Shown: positions 1 through 9,707 of the stretch, piece by piece
Layout: each line of letters opens with the position of its first letter
How positions within the stretch are numbered: the first letter of the stretch is position 1
From: Leptotrichia sp. oral taxon 223
Lineage (GTDB): Bacteria; Fusobacteriota; Fusobacteriia; Fusobacteriales; Leptotrichiaceae
Direction: 5' to 3'
Length of the DNA stretch: 64,000 bases
Assembly: GCF_013394795.1 (NCBI RefSeq)
Contig: NZ_JABXYU010000001.1
Location: 434,001 to 498,000, forward strand
Notes under the pieces: generated by a model
Told to the model about the DNA's origin: nothing
Databases searched by the model: none
The model's input: only the letters and a program-made list of their open reading frames with translations
Translations under genes and position numbers: made by a program

Positions 1-61
1 AATAAATTGTTATTAATAAAAGGGGTTTTCTTTAATTTTTGTATTTTTTCTTTTTTCAAAC

Positions 62-415
62 GTAAAGGGGATCAGTCGTCATTCCCTTTACAATCACGAC
101 GTCTTTAATTTAATTACAACAATTGTGATACTGAAAATAATAAGCAAAATTTCGTTAAAGAAAAAATAACTGTTTGAGATTTTGGAGTATATTTTAAATC
201 ATAAACATTTATTGGTGTTAAAATAACCTTGATTCAAAATCGAGTTTTATTTTTTCTTTATAAAAAAGTTTTGCGTAAAGCGGGGTAGTTCGTAGAACGT
301 TTCGCCATTATCTCTAAGCAGTAACCAGTTATACATGTTAAAGTAACTGTTATTGCGAAAAAGAGCATGGCGTCTGATGCCCTTACGTCAAAAGAAATTA
401 AAAAATATAAAAGAA
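62..415. repeat. Intergenic cluster of structured repeats (hairpin family)
   Basis: The first 600 bases hold no gene. Three structures are visible. Positions 62-91 form a GTAAAGGG/CCCTTTAC hairpin whose minus-strand loop reads TGACGACTGA. Positions 156-169 and 247-260 are a perfect 14-bp inverted repeat enclosing ACTGTTTGAG (169-178) and CGAGTTT (241-247). Positions 365-380 carry a short GCAT/ATGC hairpin with loop GGCGTCTG. The same motifs recur near 11880, 25010, 25122 and, degenerately, 28050. The rest of 1-570 is AT-rich sequence in which I see nothing else. Function is unknown. Confidence 0.7.
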
Positions 416-569
416 AAAACAATTATTAATCAAAATAATCCATAACATGACATGAAAAAAAACTTTTAATTAATATTTAGAAATAGATTATATTAATTTA
501 TTTTATTATTTTAAATAATAACTTTTTTACAATAACTTTATTTTAACATTTTTTCATTTTTTTTTCAAT

Positions 570-590
570 AAAAAAGGGGGAACACCCCCA
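570..590 (-). terminator. Rho-independent terminator of acpP
   Basis: Read on the minus strand, a GGGGG-TGTT-CCCCC hairpin (576-589) is followed directly by a T run, 12 bases past the acpP stop codon. Confidence 0.85.
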
Positions 591-600
591 AAAGTTTTAT

Positions 601-825
601 CTATTGTTTAGATTCAATATATTCAATTACATCTTTAACTGTTTTAATTTTTTGTGCATCTTCATCAGGAATTTCAATATCAAACTCTTCTTCAAAAGCC
701 ATGATTAACTCAACTGTGTCTAATGAATCAGCTCCTAAATCATCAACGAAAGACGCATCTTCTGTTACTTGATCTTCGTCTACTCCTAATTGATCTACTA
801 CTATTGATTTAATTTTATCTAGCAT
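601..825 (-). CDS. acpP: Acyl carrier protein
   Basis: This 74-residue protein carries the growing acyl chain in fatty acid synthesis. The phosphopantetheine attachment motif [12 protein letters not shown] is present, with Ser in DSL, in an acidic helical protein of normal length. An upstream in-frame start exists, but the ATG at 825 is preceded by GGAGGTGG at normal spacing and gives the usual N-terminus MLDKIKSIV. It has its own strong promoter and a strong terminator, so it is probably transcribed alone rather than with the usual fab genes, which are not nearby. Confidence 0.97.
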   Translation of the reverse strand: MLDKIKSIVVDQLGVDEDQVTEDASFVDDLGADSLDTVELIMAFEEEFDIEIPDEDAQKIKTVKDVIEYIESKQ

Positions 826-859
826 TATAATGCCACCTCCATATTTATTTTCTAGAATT

Positions 860-888
860 ATTATACCAAATGAATTTGAAAAATGCAA
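860..888 (-). promoter_or_regulatory. acpP promoter
   Basis: The minus strand reads TTGCAT (883-888), a 17-base spacer and TATAAT (860-865), 35 bases upstream of the acpP start codon. Confidence 0.75.
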
Positions 889-920
889 CTAAAATTTATT
901 AATAATTAAAATTTTCAATT

Positions 921-3900
921 TCAGCTCAATAATTCCATTAATTCCTTGTCGCTCATCTCGAATAACGCTTTTTCCCCGTCCTTGCTTTCCAGCAGATTTT
1001 CACTCAGCTTACGTTTATTTTCCTGAATTTTTATAATTTTTTCCTCAATTGTGCCTTCTGTCACAAGTTTTATAACTTGCACACTTTTTTTCTGTCCAAT
1101 TCTGTATGCCCTGTCGCTCGCCTGATTTTCCACAGCAATATTCCACCACGGATCATAATGAATTACAACATCTGCTCCAACAAGGTTTAATCCAGTTCCT
1201 CCTGCTTTTAGCGAGATTAGAACCACTTGACGCTCCCCAGCGTTAAATTTATTGCAAATATCCACTCTTTCCTTTGATTTTACGCTTCCGTCAATATAAA
1301 AATACTCAATTCCCATGCTTGCAAGCTCTTTCTCAATTTCCTTCAAAGTTCCTACAAATTGCGAAAATACTAATAGCCTATGCCCGTTTTCGATAATATC
1401 CGGCATTAAGTCACGCAGCACTTCGAGTTTTGCCACATCACCCCTGTAATCTTCCTTGAATAAACTCGGAGAATTACATATTTGACGCAGTTTTGTCAAG
1501 ATAGCCAATATTTTCATGCGATTATTTTCATTTTCGTTAAATTTTTTCATTTCACTTTTAGCTTGCTTTATATACGACATATACAACTGTTTCTGCTCGT
1601 TGCTCAATGTTACAACTATATTCGACTCAATTTTATCTGGCAATTCTGTAAGCACTTCCTTTTTTGTTCTTCTCAGTAAAAATGGAGCAATAATTTCACG
1701 TAAATTATGTATTTTGGAAGAATTTGGATTTACAATTGCTTCCTTGTAAGTTTTTTTAAATTTTGTCAAATTGTCCAAGTATCCTGGTATTACGAAATCA
1801 AAGATTGACCATAGTTCCAGAATGTTGTTTTCTACCGGGGTTCCCGTCAATGCGAAATTTACTTTACTGTTGATTTTCATAACGGCTTTTTTTATTTGAG
1901 AAGTAGTTGTTTTTATATTTTGAGCCTCATCCAGCACTACTACATCGAAATCCCTGCCTTTGTACTCTTCAATATCATTTCTCAAGGCCTGGTAAGTTGT
2001 TATCAGAAATCCTTTTGACCTTCTTGAAATAATCTCTTTCCTTTGAGCCGCCGTTCCTTCAATCAGAGTTGGACTTATCCCTGTAAACTTGATAATTTCT
2101 TCCTTCCAGTTGTACAATAGAGAACTTGGAACAATAATTAATGCCGAAAAACCTCTATTTTCCTGATAAATCTCATTTAACAACGAAATTGTCTGCAAAG
2201 TCTTACCAAGTCCCATATCATCAGCCAGAACCCCACCAAATCCAATATCATACATATCTTTCAGCCAGTTAAACCCTAATTTCTGATATGGAAATAATTG
2301 CGCATTTATATTATGCGGCTCCATTTCCTGTCGATTTTTTATTTTATGAAACAAATCCTTAAATTCATCCATTTTTACAAGTTCATCCTGAATGTTTTTT
2401 GAAATTTGGGCAAGCTGCAGCGCCTTTATTTTAGAAATTTTATTTTCTCCAACTTTCAGATTGGAAACGGAATCTGTAATTCCAACCAACTCTTCAATAC
2501 TTTTGTTAGCAATTTTTACAAGTTCCCCGCTCGAAAGCGTTATATATTTCTGCTCATTTTTAATTGCCTCCATCACAATTTCTACATCTTCCGTCTTTAT
2601 TCCCTCAATGTCAAAGCTGACATTCAAAAAATTGTTTTCTGCCTTTTTTATTCCAACATGAACGTCTATATTCCGTGCATTTTTTATTTTGTTATCCAGA
2701 TGAATTTTTACCTTGTCTGCATACTTTTTGTCAATATATTCCGAAATTTTCCCCAATCCTTCATAATTCACATTATAAGTGCCTTCTGCCAATTCCATAT
2801 TCACAAAGGAATAGCTTTCCACAAGTTTTTTCAGCTCTTCAAATAAGCTGACATTTTTTCTTGGAATAAAATATTTTCCATTTTTTTCAACTGCACATAC
2901 AGTATTTGACAAATTAATTTTTACAAGTTCCTTTTCATCCGTTTCCGTAACAAAAATATCAATATTTCCGTCCTCGTCAATATATTCGGCAACATTGATA
3001 TTTTCATACTCCAGAACTGCTCTTAATTTTTGGTTTTCCTCCCAAGACAGCTGATTAAACAGCTCCATATCTAAAAAATCAAATTTTTCAAAAAACTTCA
3101 TTTCATTTTTATCCATTTTAAAGACTTTCGTTGTGTCATTTGAAAAAGTATAAAATGGACTATTTTCAGAAATTTTTTCAATATTTCTCATTGTAATTTT
3201 ATCATTTTCCAGTATAAATAACGGTTCATATGAATTCATTATCTGCTTCTGCTCTCCCAGAAGAGCCAGACTCTTTCCTTTTTCCATAGCGGCAAGCAGC
3301 CTATTTAGGAGCATTTCATACACTTTTAGCCCTTTTTTGTCCTTAATTCCGCTGTCAATTACGCTTTGAATTTCCTTGCTGTACTCGTAAATTGCGTGAA
3401 TGATTTTTTTATTTATATCATTGAAAAAATAAGTTTTTGGATTATAAGTAACTTTAGAAGTTACTTCATATTCCTTGTCTTTTACAACCGCTTCAATAAA
3501 TTTTAAAATATCCTTCACATAGTAAGTTTTCTTTAACCCAGTTTTTAACCGTAAAATATATCCTCGGGCAGTATTTTCCTGATTATAGTCATATCCATAC
3601 TTATAGTCGCTATAACTTCCTTCGTCAATTTCAACTTCCAGTCGCATTTCCTGCTGTTCTTCCGCCTTAATGTTCTGATTTTCCAAATGTAAATTATAAA
3701 TTTCATTGATTTTTTCAGAAACACTTTCAATATTTTCCACTATTTCCTCATTATTTTTAATTTTCTGAAAATTTTGAAAATCCATCTCTACTTTTACATT
3801 CCCATCTTTTACAGTATTTTTAGCATTTCCTTCAATTATTTCAAATCTAGCTTCCAAATTCTTACTTTTTTTATCAATACTTTGCAACTCATTATTTTCA

Positions 3901-4448
3901 ATATTTCCTGTTTTTTCAGAAACTTCACTTAATTTATCTAATTTTTTTATATTTATATTTTCATCTTTTAATTTTATTCTTTGTCTTGATTTATTTTTAT
4001 TATCGTTTTCCAAATTTCGCTTAGCAGCTTTTTCAGCTTTAGTCTTTTGTTCTTTTTCCTTAAGTTTGGCTAATTTTTTATTATCTTCCTCAAAATCGTC
4101 TTCAAACATCATTTCAATTTCATCAGTCCCAATAACCTTTGAAATTTTTTCAGAATGGTCTGCCATCATTCCCAAAGTTACAATGTGTTTACAGCAATTT
4201 TTCTTATTGCTCTTAAAAAACATGCAATCACAGTTCGCCTCAACAAATTCCCCTTTTTTCTGTTCCACTGTAATCGACGTCTTGCAAAGGCTGTTCTCCT
4301 TATACTCCCCTTCCACCGTCATAAAGTTCCCATCGGCAAAAAGTGCAGTTATATTCCCCAAACTTTTATTATAATATTCCTGTCCAATTACAAAAATACT
4401 TGGTGTTATCTGTTTTTTTAATTCTAATGAAATACTATTTTGTCCCAT
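921..4448 (-). CDS. SWIM zinc-finger SNF2-family helicase
   Basis: A 1175-residue DEAD-like ATPase of the bacterial SNF2/RapA-like group, predicted to translocate on DNA and remodel nucleoprotein. A SWIM-type zinc-binding motif (CxC at 73-75, CKH at 86-88) sits at the N-terminus. A Lys/Glu-rich low-complexity stretch follows at about 110-280. Walker A ADDMGLGKT lies near residue 744, Walker B DEAQ near 840, and LTGTPVENN and the C-terminal helicase motifs (AGGTGLNL, RAYRIGQ) follow. The start has a GGGAG ribosome-binding site. It follows the rimI-like gene by 30 bases and probably shares its transcript. The DNA target is not predictable from sequence. Confidence 0.93.
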   Translation of the reverse strand: MGQNSISLELKKQITPSIFVIGQEYYNKSLGNITALFADGNFMTVEGEYKENSLCKTSITVEQKKGEFVEANCDCMFFKSNKKNCCKHIVTLGMMADHSEKISKVIGTDEIEMMFEDDFEEDNKKLAKLKEKEQKTKAEKAAKRNLENDNKNKSRQRIKLKDENINIKKLDKLSEVSEKTGNIENNELQSIDKKSKNLEARFEIIEGNAKNTVKDGNVKVEMDFQNFQKIKNNEEIVENIESVSEKINEIYNLHLENQNIKAEEQQEMRLEVEIDEGSYSDYKYGYDYNQENTARGYILRLKTGLKKTYYVKDILKFIEAVVKDKEYEVTSKVTYNPKTYFFNDINKKIIHAIYEYSKEIQSVIDSGIKDKKGLKVYEMLLNRLLAAMEKGKSLALLGEQKQIMNSYEPLFILENDKITMRNIEKISENSPFYTFSNDTTKVFKMDKNEMKFFEKFDFLDMELFNQLSWEENQKLRAVLEYENINVAEYIDEDGNIDIFVTETDEKELVKINLSNTVCAVEKNGKYFIPRKNVSLFEELKKLVESYSFVNMELAEGTYNVNYEGLGKISEYIDKKYADKVKIHLDNKIKNARNIDVHVGIKKAENNFLNVSFDIEGIKTEDVEIVMEAIKNEQKYITLSSGELVKIANKSIEELVGITDSVSNLKVGENKISKIKALQLAQISKNIQDELVKMDEFKDLFHKIKNRQEMEPHNINAQLFPYQKLGFNWLKDMYDIGFGGVLADDMGLGKTLQTISLLNEIYQENRGFSALIIVPSSLLYNWKEEIIKFTGISPTLIEGTAAQRKEIISRRSKGFLITTYQALRNDIEEYKGRDFDVVVLDEAQNIKTTTSQIKKAVMKINSKVNFALTGTPVENNILELWSIFDFVIPGYLDNLTKFKKTYKEAIVNPNSSKIHNLREIIAPFLLRRTKKEVLTELPDKIESNIVVTLSNEQKQLYMSYIKQAKSEMKKFNENENNRMKILAILTKLRQICNSPSLFKEDYRGDVAKLEVLRDLMPDIIENGHRLLVFSQFVGTLKEIEKELASMGIEYFYIDGSVKSKERVDICNKFNAGERQVVLISLKAGGTGLNLVGADVVIHYDPWWNIAVENQASDRAYRIGQKKSVQVIKLVTEGTIEEKIIKIQENKRKLSENLLESKDGEKALFEMSDKELMELLS

Positions 4449-4478
4449 TTTTCTCCCTTACTTTTATTTATGCTAAAA

Positions 4479-5033
4479 CTAAATGATTTTCATCATTATT
4501 ATTGCATTCTCATTATTTCCATAATAATTTTTTCTTACAGAAATTTGTTCAAATCCAATTTTTTTATAAAGTTTTAGCGCTTTCATATTATTTTCATTAA
4601 CTTCCAGCAAAAATTTATTTTCTGAAAAATTTATGTTTTTAATTTCCACATTTTCGTTATTTTTAACTAAATTTTCCATACTTTCAGTTAACAATTTTTC
4701 ACCAAAACCTTGCCCCTGGTATTCTTTTCTTATTGCTGCCTCAAAAATATCTATGCTCTCTATTGTACCATAAAATGCGACATATCCCAACACATTTTTC
4801 TCAATTTTTTCATTTTTGCCCAAATCTGTTTTTTCTTTTTGACTTTTTTCTAAAGTTTTATTTTTATCTTCTTTTTTTAATTTTTCCACAAAAATATTTT
4901 CTCCCGTAAAATTAAATAAGCAGTATATCTCATACTGCTCACCTAACATCATTTCAGAAAAATATTTATCCTCAACTTTATTTTTAAAGTTTTCATTATG
5001 AATTTTAACCAATTCACTCACAATATTTTCCAT
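4479..5033 (-). CDS. GNAT-family N-acetyltransferase, RimI-like
   Basis: About 184 residues. The acetyl-CoA-binding signature GQGFGEKLL and the C-terminal NNMKALKLYKKIGFEQ are typical of GNAT enzymes. The final YYGNNENAIIMMK resembles RimI, which acetylates the N-terminus of ribosomal protein S18. It has a longer Lys/Glu-rich insertion than usual RimI, at about residues 50-80. An ATG at 5045 is possible, but GGAG lies correctly before the ATG at 5033, so that start was chosen. It lies between lepB and the SNF2 gene on one strand with short gaps. The exact substrate is inferred. Confidence 0.8.
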   Translation of the reverse strand: MENIVSELVKIHNENFKNKVEDKYFSEMMLGEQYEIYCLFNFTGENIFVEKLKKEDKNKTLEKSQKEKTDLGKNEKIEKNVLGYVAFYGTIESIDIFEAAIRKEYQGQGFGEKLLTESMENLVKNNENVEIKNINFSENKFLLEVNENNMKALKLYKKIGFEQISVRKNYYGNNENAIIMMKII

Positions 5034-5120
5034 TTTATTCTCCATTTTTTCACTTTATCGAATTTTTATTCATAATATCAAAACACGAATATTTTTATAA
5101 ATATTACAAAAATTTCTAAA

Positions 5121-6797
5121 TTATAACAGCCCTATTCTAGTTAAAGGCCACCATCTCACAAGCAATTCCCCTTTAATTCTAGGTTCAGCTACAAGTCCAA
5201 AGTATCTTGTATCCTGGCTATTTGAAGTGTTATCTCCCATAGCCATGTAATAATTCTTATCAAGCGTTATAGTTTCACCATTTAACAATCTTTTGAACAA
5301 CTCATCATCATACTTAAAGTCCATAATCGGCATAACCATTTCATCTCTGCCTTCCACTTTTAGAGTGAATGTATAGTACTTGTTAGTTAATACATCATTG
5401 AAATTAGCTTTGTATATATCATTGCTCCCAATTATATCTTTAAAGTTTTTATCTGTTTTTATTAATTCCAGGAATTCTTTTCCAGTCAAATTTTTATAAC
5501 CTTTTCCATCGTAATAACTTTTCCAGTCAGTTTCTGCAACCAAGCCGCCTTTTACTGTTTCATAAAATTTCTTATCAATTGCGATAACTTTGTCTAGCTT
5601 TACTTTATCGCCTTTTTTCGGAATATAAATTTTATTATTCATAAGTATTCCTTCAGGCAAATATAATTTTTGAGGTGTTACTCTTTTTAAAATTTCTGAT
5701 TCTTGTCCATTTATTATCATTGCTCCACCAACTTCTTGAACCTCACGATCACGATATTCTTTTAATTCTTTCTCATATCTTGCTTCTTCAAGTTTATCGT
5801 GCTTTTTATCGCCATTATATTCAGGATCTCTTGGTTCCTTGTCAATGTTTGCAATTTTAAATTCCGTTATAGTCATCTTCCCTTTTGCAATTTGTAAAGT
5901 ATCTCCAGCCGCCCCGACTATTCTCTTTGTAAACATCAGTTTATTTTCCATCGGTTCCTTAAAGGCTATTATATGTCCGACTTTTGGTGATGAAAAATGG
6001 TACTTAACCATATTTGTGAAAACTCTGTCCTGAATTCTAATTGTAGGTTCCATTGAACCTGTTGGAATTACGTAATTTCCAATATAAAACATTTGTATAA
6101 GCCCTACCAGAATAATTGCAATTAATGCGTTGTCAATTCTCGAAAGCGCTTTTCCAAACGTACTTCTTTTTCTTTTTTCTCTTTCAATTCTTTCTTCCAC
6201 TGTAATATTTTCCTTTGGAAATATTTTTTTGAAAATTTCTTCCGCATTTTCATTTTTTACTTTTGCCTCTGTCAATATTTTTTCCAATTTTTTATTTTCA
6301 TGTACAGCTTCCTTTAAAATCGTCTGTTCATCAATTTTTTCTTTTGGCAGTTCTTTAAATAAATAAATGAGAATCAATGAAATTATAACATTTATTCCCA
6401 AGTAAATATGAAAATTCATATCCATAATATTAAACATTAATCTGCTCAGAAATAACATTATAAGATTAAGTAAAAAAATCCATTCATGCTCTTTTCTTAA
6501 AATATAAAACACTGTATTTATAATAAACACTCCATAAATTCCCCAAACTTTTATAAAAATATCAGAATCCGGTGTTTTATCTACAATCACAAAAAACACT
6601 GATGTAATAATTAACGCAACTATTGTTAAAATATTCCCCGCCGTAAAACTTCCATTATTTCTTCCAAGCGGCACTTTTTGCAATATTTCATCTTCCTTCA
6701 TTCTTATCCAATGAATAACCTGTTTTTCCTTAAAAAAGAAAAATAATAGAAATAACGATGCAACAAGATAAAATGCTCCCCATAATAACATATTCAT
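5121..6797 (-). CDS. lepB: Signal peptidase I (oversized)
   Basis: The protein cleaves signal peptides of exported proteins at the membrane. Several N-terminal hydrophobic segments (roughly residues 1-160) and a Lys/Glu-rich linker precede the S26 catalytic domain. That domain has PTGSMEPT with the nucleophile Ser near 248, FTKRIVG with the general-base Lys near 290, and the closing box GDNTSNSQDTR near 520. At 558 residues it is much longer than typical bacterial LepB. The extra length lies in the N-terminal membrane region and in a large insert between the Lys box and the final box. It lies downstream of rplS. Confidence 0.93.
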   Translation of the reverse strand: MNMLLWGAFYLVASLFLLFFFFKEKQVIHWIRMKEDEILQKVPLGRNNGSFTAGNILTIVALIITSVFFVIVDKTPDSDIFIKVWGIYGVFIINTVFYILRKEHEWIFLLNLIMLFLSRLMFNIMDMNFHIYLGINVIISLILIYLFKELPKEKIDEQTILKEAVHENKKLEKILTEAKVKNENAEEIFKKIFPKENITVEERIEREKRKRSTFGKALSRIDNALIAIILVGLIQMFYIGNYVIPTGSMEPTIRIQDRVFTNMVKYHFSSPKVGHIIAFKEPMENKLMFTKRIVGAAGDTLQIAKGKMTITEFKIANIDKEPRDPEYNGDKKHDKLEEARYEKELKEYRDREVQEVGGAMIINGQESEILKRVTPQKLYLPEGILMNNKIYIPKKGDKVKLDKVIAIDKKFYETVKGGLVAETDWKSYYDGKGYKNLTGKEFLELIKTDKNFKDIIGSNDIYKANFNDVLTNKYYTFTLKVEGRDEMVMPIMDFKYDDELFKRLLNGETITLDKNYYMAMGDNTSNSQDTRYFGLVAEPRIKGELLVRWWPLTRIGLL

Positions 6798-6850
6798 AAT
6801 TTTTCCTCTCCTAATTTATAATTTTAAAATTGTTAGTTTTTATAAAAAAT

Positions 6851-6872
6851 AAAAAGCTAGCATTTTGCTAGC
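6851..6872 (-). terminator. Terminator after rplS
   Basis: A GCTAGC/GCTAGC hairpin (6856-6861 and 6867-6872) is followed on the minus strand by a short T tract, just past the rplS stop. It probably attenuates transcription into lepB. Confidence 0.75.
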
Positions 6873-6879
6873 CTTGAAG

Positions 6880-7230
6880 CTACTTTCTAATTTCTTTAAT
6901 TCTAGCAGCTTTTCCTGATAAGTTTCTTAAGTAGTATAATTTAGCTCTTCTTACTTTACCAATTCTCTTAACTTCGATTTTTTCTACTAATGGAGAATTT
7001 AAAGGAATAATTCTTTCTACACCGATTCCTTGCGATACTTTTCTAACTGTGAAGTTTTTAGCAACGCTTCCACCAGAAATTCTAATAACTACACCTTCAA
7101 AAACCTGTATTCTTTCTTTGTTTCCCTCTTTGACTTTGTAGTGAACAGCAACTGTATCCCCTGCTTTAAATTGAGGTACGTCAGCCTTCAAGTAATCTTT
7201 TTCTACTAATTCGATTAATTTCTCTTTCAA
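6880..7230 (-). CDS. rplS: 50S ribosomal protein L19
   Basis: A protein of the large ribosomal subunit near the 30S interface. [21 protein letters not shown] and the C-terminal [20 protein letters not shown] are characteristic of L19, and the length is normal (116 residues). A GTG at 7239 is in frame but sits almost on top of the GGGAG site. The TTG at 7230 has better spacing and gives the usual beginning [14 protein letters not shown], so it was preferred. It has its own terminator and a structured leader upstream. Confidence 0.95.
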   Translation of the reverse strand: MKEKLIELVEKDYLKADVPQFKAGDTVAVHYKVKEGNKERIQVFEGVVIRISGGSVAKNFTVRKVSQGIGVERIIPLNSPLVEKIEVKRIGKVRRAKLYYLRNLSGKAARIKEIRK

Positions 7231-7254
7231 GAAATTCACTCCCTTCTTTCTAAG

Positions 7255-7350
7255 ATATTCTTTCTATCTATACCAGTCTCACCAATTTAAAAACTTTTTT
7301 TGCTTATAAATTTTATTCCAGAGCTGGTAGCAACAATAAAAGCGGAATAT
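7255..7350 (-). promoter_or_regulatory. Candidate structured leader of rplS
   Basis: The 330-base gap upstream of rplS contains a stem on the minus strand. TACCAGCTC (7321-7329) pairs with GAGACTGGTA (7271-7280) across one bulged base. A competing short stem can form from ATTCC/GGAAT (7315-7319 and 7344-7348). Position and exclusive alternatives suggest an autoregulatory ribosomal-protein leader like those known for L19 in low-GC bacteria. Sequence identity to those was not tested. I see nothing else between 7350 and 7568. Confidence 0.4.
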
Positions 7351-7568
7351 CCCCTTATTCAATAACTTATTAAGTTTATCATATTTTCCATTAATTTTCA
7401 ATACAATTACAAAAATTTTTTCAATTTTTTAAAATTTTAAAAATAATATTCTTTTTTCTAAAAATAAACCTTTTTATCCTAAATATTTCAAATTCAAAAA
7501 TTATAGCTATATTTTCAAATCTCTACATTTATTCAATCTTTAGTCATAAATTCTAAACGGTTTCAAGT

Positions 7569-7922
7569 TTATTTCAATTTCTCAATCCACTCAGCTTCCT
7601 TAAAGCCAACCAGCACAAAATCTTTCCCTACCAAAAGCGGTCTTTTCAACACCATCCCATTGCTTGCAAGTAGCTCAAACTGTTCATCTTCTGACATCTC
7701 TGCCAATTTTTCCTTCAAGTTCAGCTCTTTATAAACATTTCCACTTGTATTAAAAAATCTTTTTAACGGCAATCCACTTTCTTTATAATATTTCTTAATA
7801 TTTTCCTTCGATGGTGTTTCTTCCACAATGTGCTTATATTCGTAATCAATCCCATTTTCTTCCAGCCATTTTACAGCCTTTTTACAAGTTGTGCATCTTG
7901 GGTAACAATATATTTTGTTCAT
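7569..7922 (-). CDS. ArsC/Spx-family thioredoxin-fold protein
   Basis: 117 residues with an N-terminal CTTC redox pair (MNKIYCYPRCTTCKKA) and the ArsC-fold pattern ending RPLLVGKDFVLVGFKEAEW. This group includes arsenate reductase-like enzymes and Spx/MgsR regulators. The CxxC favours the Spx/YffB-like branch over arsenate reductase proper. The gene stands alone with a good GAGGAG ribosome-binding site. Whether it reduces a substrate or binds RNA polymerase cannot be decided from the sequence. Confidence 0.85.
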   Translation of the reverse strand: MNKIYCYPRCTTCKKAVKWLEENGIDYEYKHIVEETPSKENIKKYYKESGLPLKRFFNTSGNVYKELNLKEKLAEMSEDEQFELLASNGMVLKRPLLVGKDFVLVGFKEAEWIEKLK

Positions 7923-7997
7923 TTTTTTATCTCCTCTTTCAATTTTAATTTTTAAAATCTAAACTTTATTAATTTAATCAATATCTACTAATTTTTT

Positions 7998-9209
7998 TTA
8001 GTCAATAACTTTCTGTAATTTGTCACTTAAAACATGTGTTATTGGTTTTTTAGAAATTTTTGTCAAGTATTCTTTTTTTATTAATTGTTCTATATTATTT
8101 TTTAGTGTAGGTCTGCTCATATTTATTATTTTACATAATTCTTTATCTTCTAAATCAGAATTAGAAAAAATATGATTTTGAATATATACAAACATTATAT
8201 CTTTCTCCAAATCGCTTAAATCAAGATTATTCAAATAATTTCTCGAAAAATTCAATTTCTCCATTTTATCTTCCAGCATTTTCATTATACTTTCTTGTCC
8301 TTTTTTTATTAGTTCCAACATGCCTATAAGAAAAAATGTTATTTCACCAAAATTTTTAGAATTTGAAGTATTCAGAAATAACTTTGAATATTTTTCCTTT
8401 TCAGAAAAAATTGCATAAGATAGTGACAATCCCGTAAATACATCTAATTTTCTTGCCAGATACATTGAGAAAATCAGTCTTCCAAATCGTCCATTTCCAT
8501 CATAAAACGGATGAATGTATTCAAAATAATAATGAGTAATACACGCTTTTAACAAGAAATTTATATCTTTTTTATTCATAAATATTATTAGATTTTGAAT
8601 ATGCTTCAGTATCAGTTCTTCATTTGAATCGCCTAAATGAACATTTTTCATGCTGGAATCTGTAACATAAACCAATCCTTTTCTAAATAATTTTCCATCT
8701 AATTGATTCTCTGGATTAATCATAATTTCTTCACTAAAAACTTCATCGTATATTTTTCGTATTTCTTCTGCTGAATTAATTTTTTCAATCTTATTTTCTG
8801 TTATTTGCTTATATTTTTTTACAATTCCTGAAAATCTATATTTTTTATTGGAATTCATGCTATCATACACATCTTTTTTTGTTGTATAAACCCCTTCAAT
8901 ACCATTACTTTTTATTATTTCATTAACCATAATTTCTCTTACACAATAATTTAAAGCCACTTCAGGCAGTTCGTTAGACAAATTTAAAATATCTCTACTA
9001 TTTTGGATTATTTCATCTTGTAACATTAATACATTTTTTATTGGTAAAAAAAACAATTCCACTTCCTCCGAAACTCTTTCTCCTCGTAAAATTGGCGAAA
9101 TATATAAGGATGTTTTATAAACACATGGATTTTCAAATCTTTTATTCAATTCTCCTTCAATATTAGCTTTTTGATAGTATAATTTTGACAATTCCAAATA
9201 ATTATTCAT
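7998..9209 (-). CDS. Fic-domain protein with self-inhibitory helix
   Basis: Fic proteins transfer AMP or related groups to target hydroxyls. The catalytic loop HPFYDGNGRFGR is complete near residue 235. An upstream helix carries SNGIEG near residue 103, which matches the inhibitory S/TxxxE(G/N) motif, placing it with the self-inhibited N-terminal-motif Fic proteins. The C-terminal ~80 residues look like a winged helix (ELCKIINMSRPTLKNNIEQL). It has no toxin or antitoxin neighbour. At 403 residues it is of usual length, and the target is unknown. Confidence 0.92.
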   Translation of the reverse strand: MNNYLELSKLYYQKANIEGELNKRFENPCVYKTSLYISPILRGERVSEEVELFFLPIKNVLMLQDEIIQNSRDILNLSNELPEVALNYCVREIMVNEIIKSNGIEGVYTTKKDVYDSMNSNKKYRFSGIVKKYKQITENKIEKINSAEEIRKIYDEVFSEEIMINPENQLDGKLFRKGLVYVTDSSMKNVHLGDSNEELILKHIQNLIIFMNKKDINFLLKACITHYYFEYIHPFYDGNGRFGRLIFSMYLARKLDVFTGLSLSYAIFSEKEKYSKLFLNTSNSKNFGEITFFLIGMLELIKKGQESIMKMLEDKMEKLNFSRNYLNNLDLSDLEKDIMFVYIQNHIFSNSDLEDKELCKIINMSRPTLKNNIEQLIKKEYLTKISKKPITHVLSDKLQKVID

Positions 9210-9464
9210 AAAAAAACTCCTATTTTTTAAATATTTATTACATTATACCTTATATTTCTAAAAAAATAAAGTTTTTTTCAAGTTAACACTAAAATTATAT
9301 TTTTTATAATTGAAAATTTTACATTTTTCAAATTTTTTAATTTATAAAGTTTATCATATTCAAAAAATATAGTATTTTTTAGATATTTTAGCTAAAATTA
9401 TAATAAAAATATAAAAATATCTAAATTTTAAAAAGGTTCTATTAAAAATCTGCATTTTTGCTTC

Positions 9465-9690
9465 ATTAGACTTGTCTGACAATTCAATACACTTTATCTT
9501 TAACAATTGTGTTTAATCCCTTGCGAATAATATTTATTTCATTATATACTCGAACCCGTTTAAAATAGAACTGTTAAAAATTATAAAAATCTAGGGTTTG
9601 AGTAAAATAGTCATAGCTTCTGAGTTCAGTTTTAAGGCAGTTTTACTATATGTCCAAATTTATATAATTACTGAACAGTTTCATTTCTTT
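9465..9690. repeat. MITE-like repeat copy, interrupted
   Basis: The gap 9210-9707 has no gene. The outer parts (AATCCCTTGCGAATAATATT around 9515 and CCAAATTTATATAATT near 9655) match the contiguous copy at 44896-45016. Here they are separated by about 105 bases. That insert carries its own inverted repeat, CTCGAACCC (9551-9559) and GGGTTTGAG (near 9594), and a tail shared with 27045-27090. It therefore looks like one repeat nested in another. 9210-9460 is featureless AT-rich sequence. Confidence 0.6.
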
Positions 9691-9707
9691 CCAAATTGAA
9701 AAACTTC

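Noticed and set aside
1-600. CRISPR array or tRNA cluster
   Set aside because: The repeats are inverted and irregular with no uniform spacers, and no tRNA-like fold was found.
4066-4421. Open frames on the plus strand inside the SNF2 helicase gene
   Set aside because: They are antisense to a strongly supported gene, lack ribosome-binding sites and resemble no protein.
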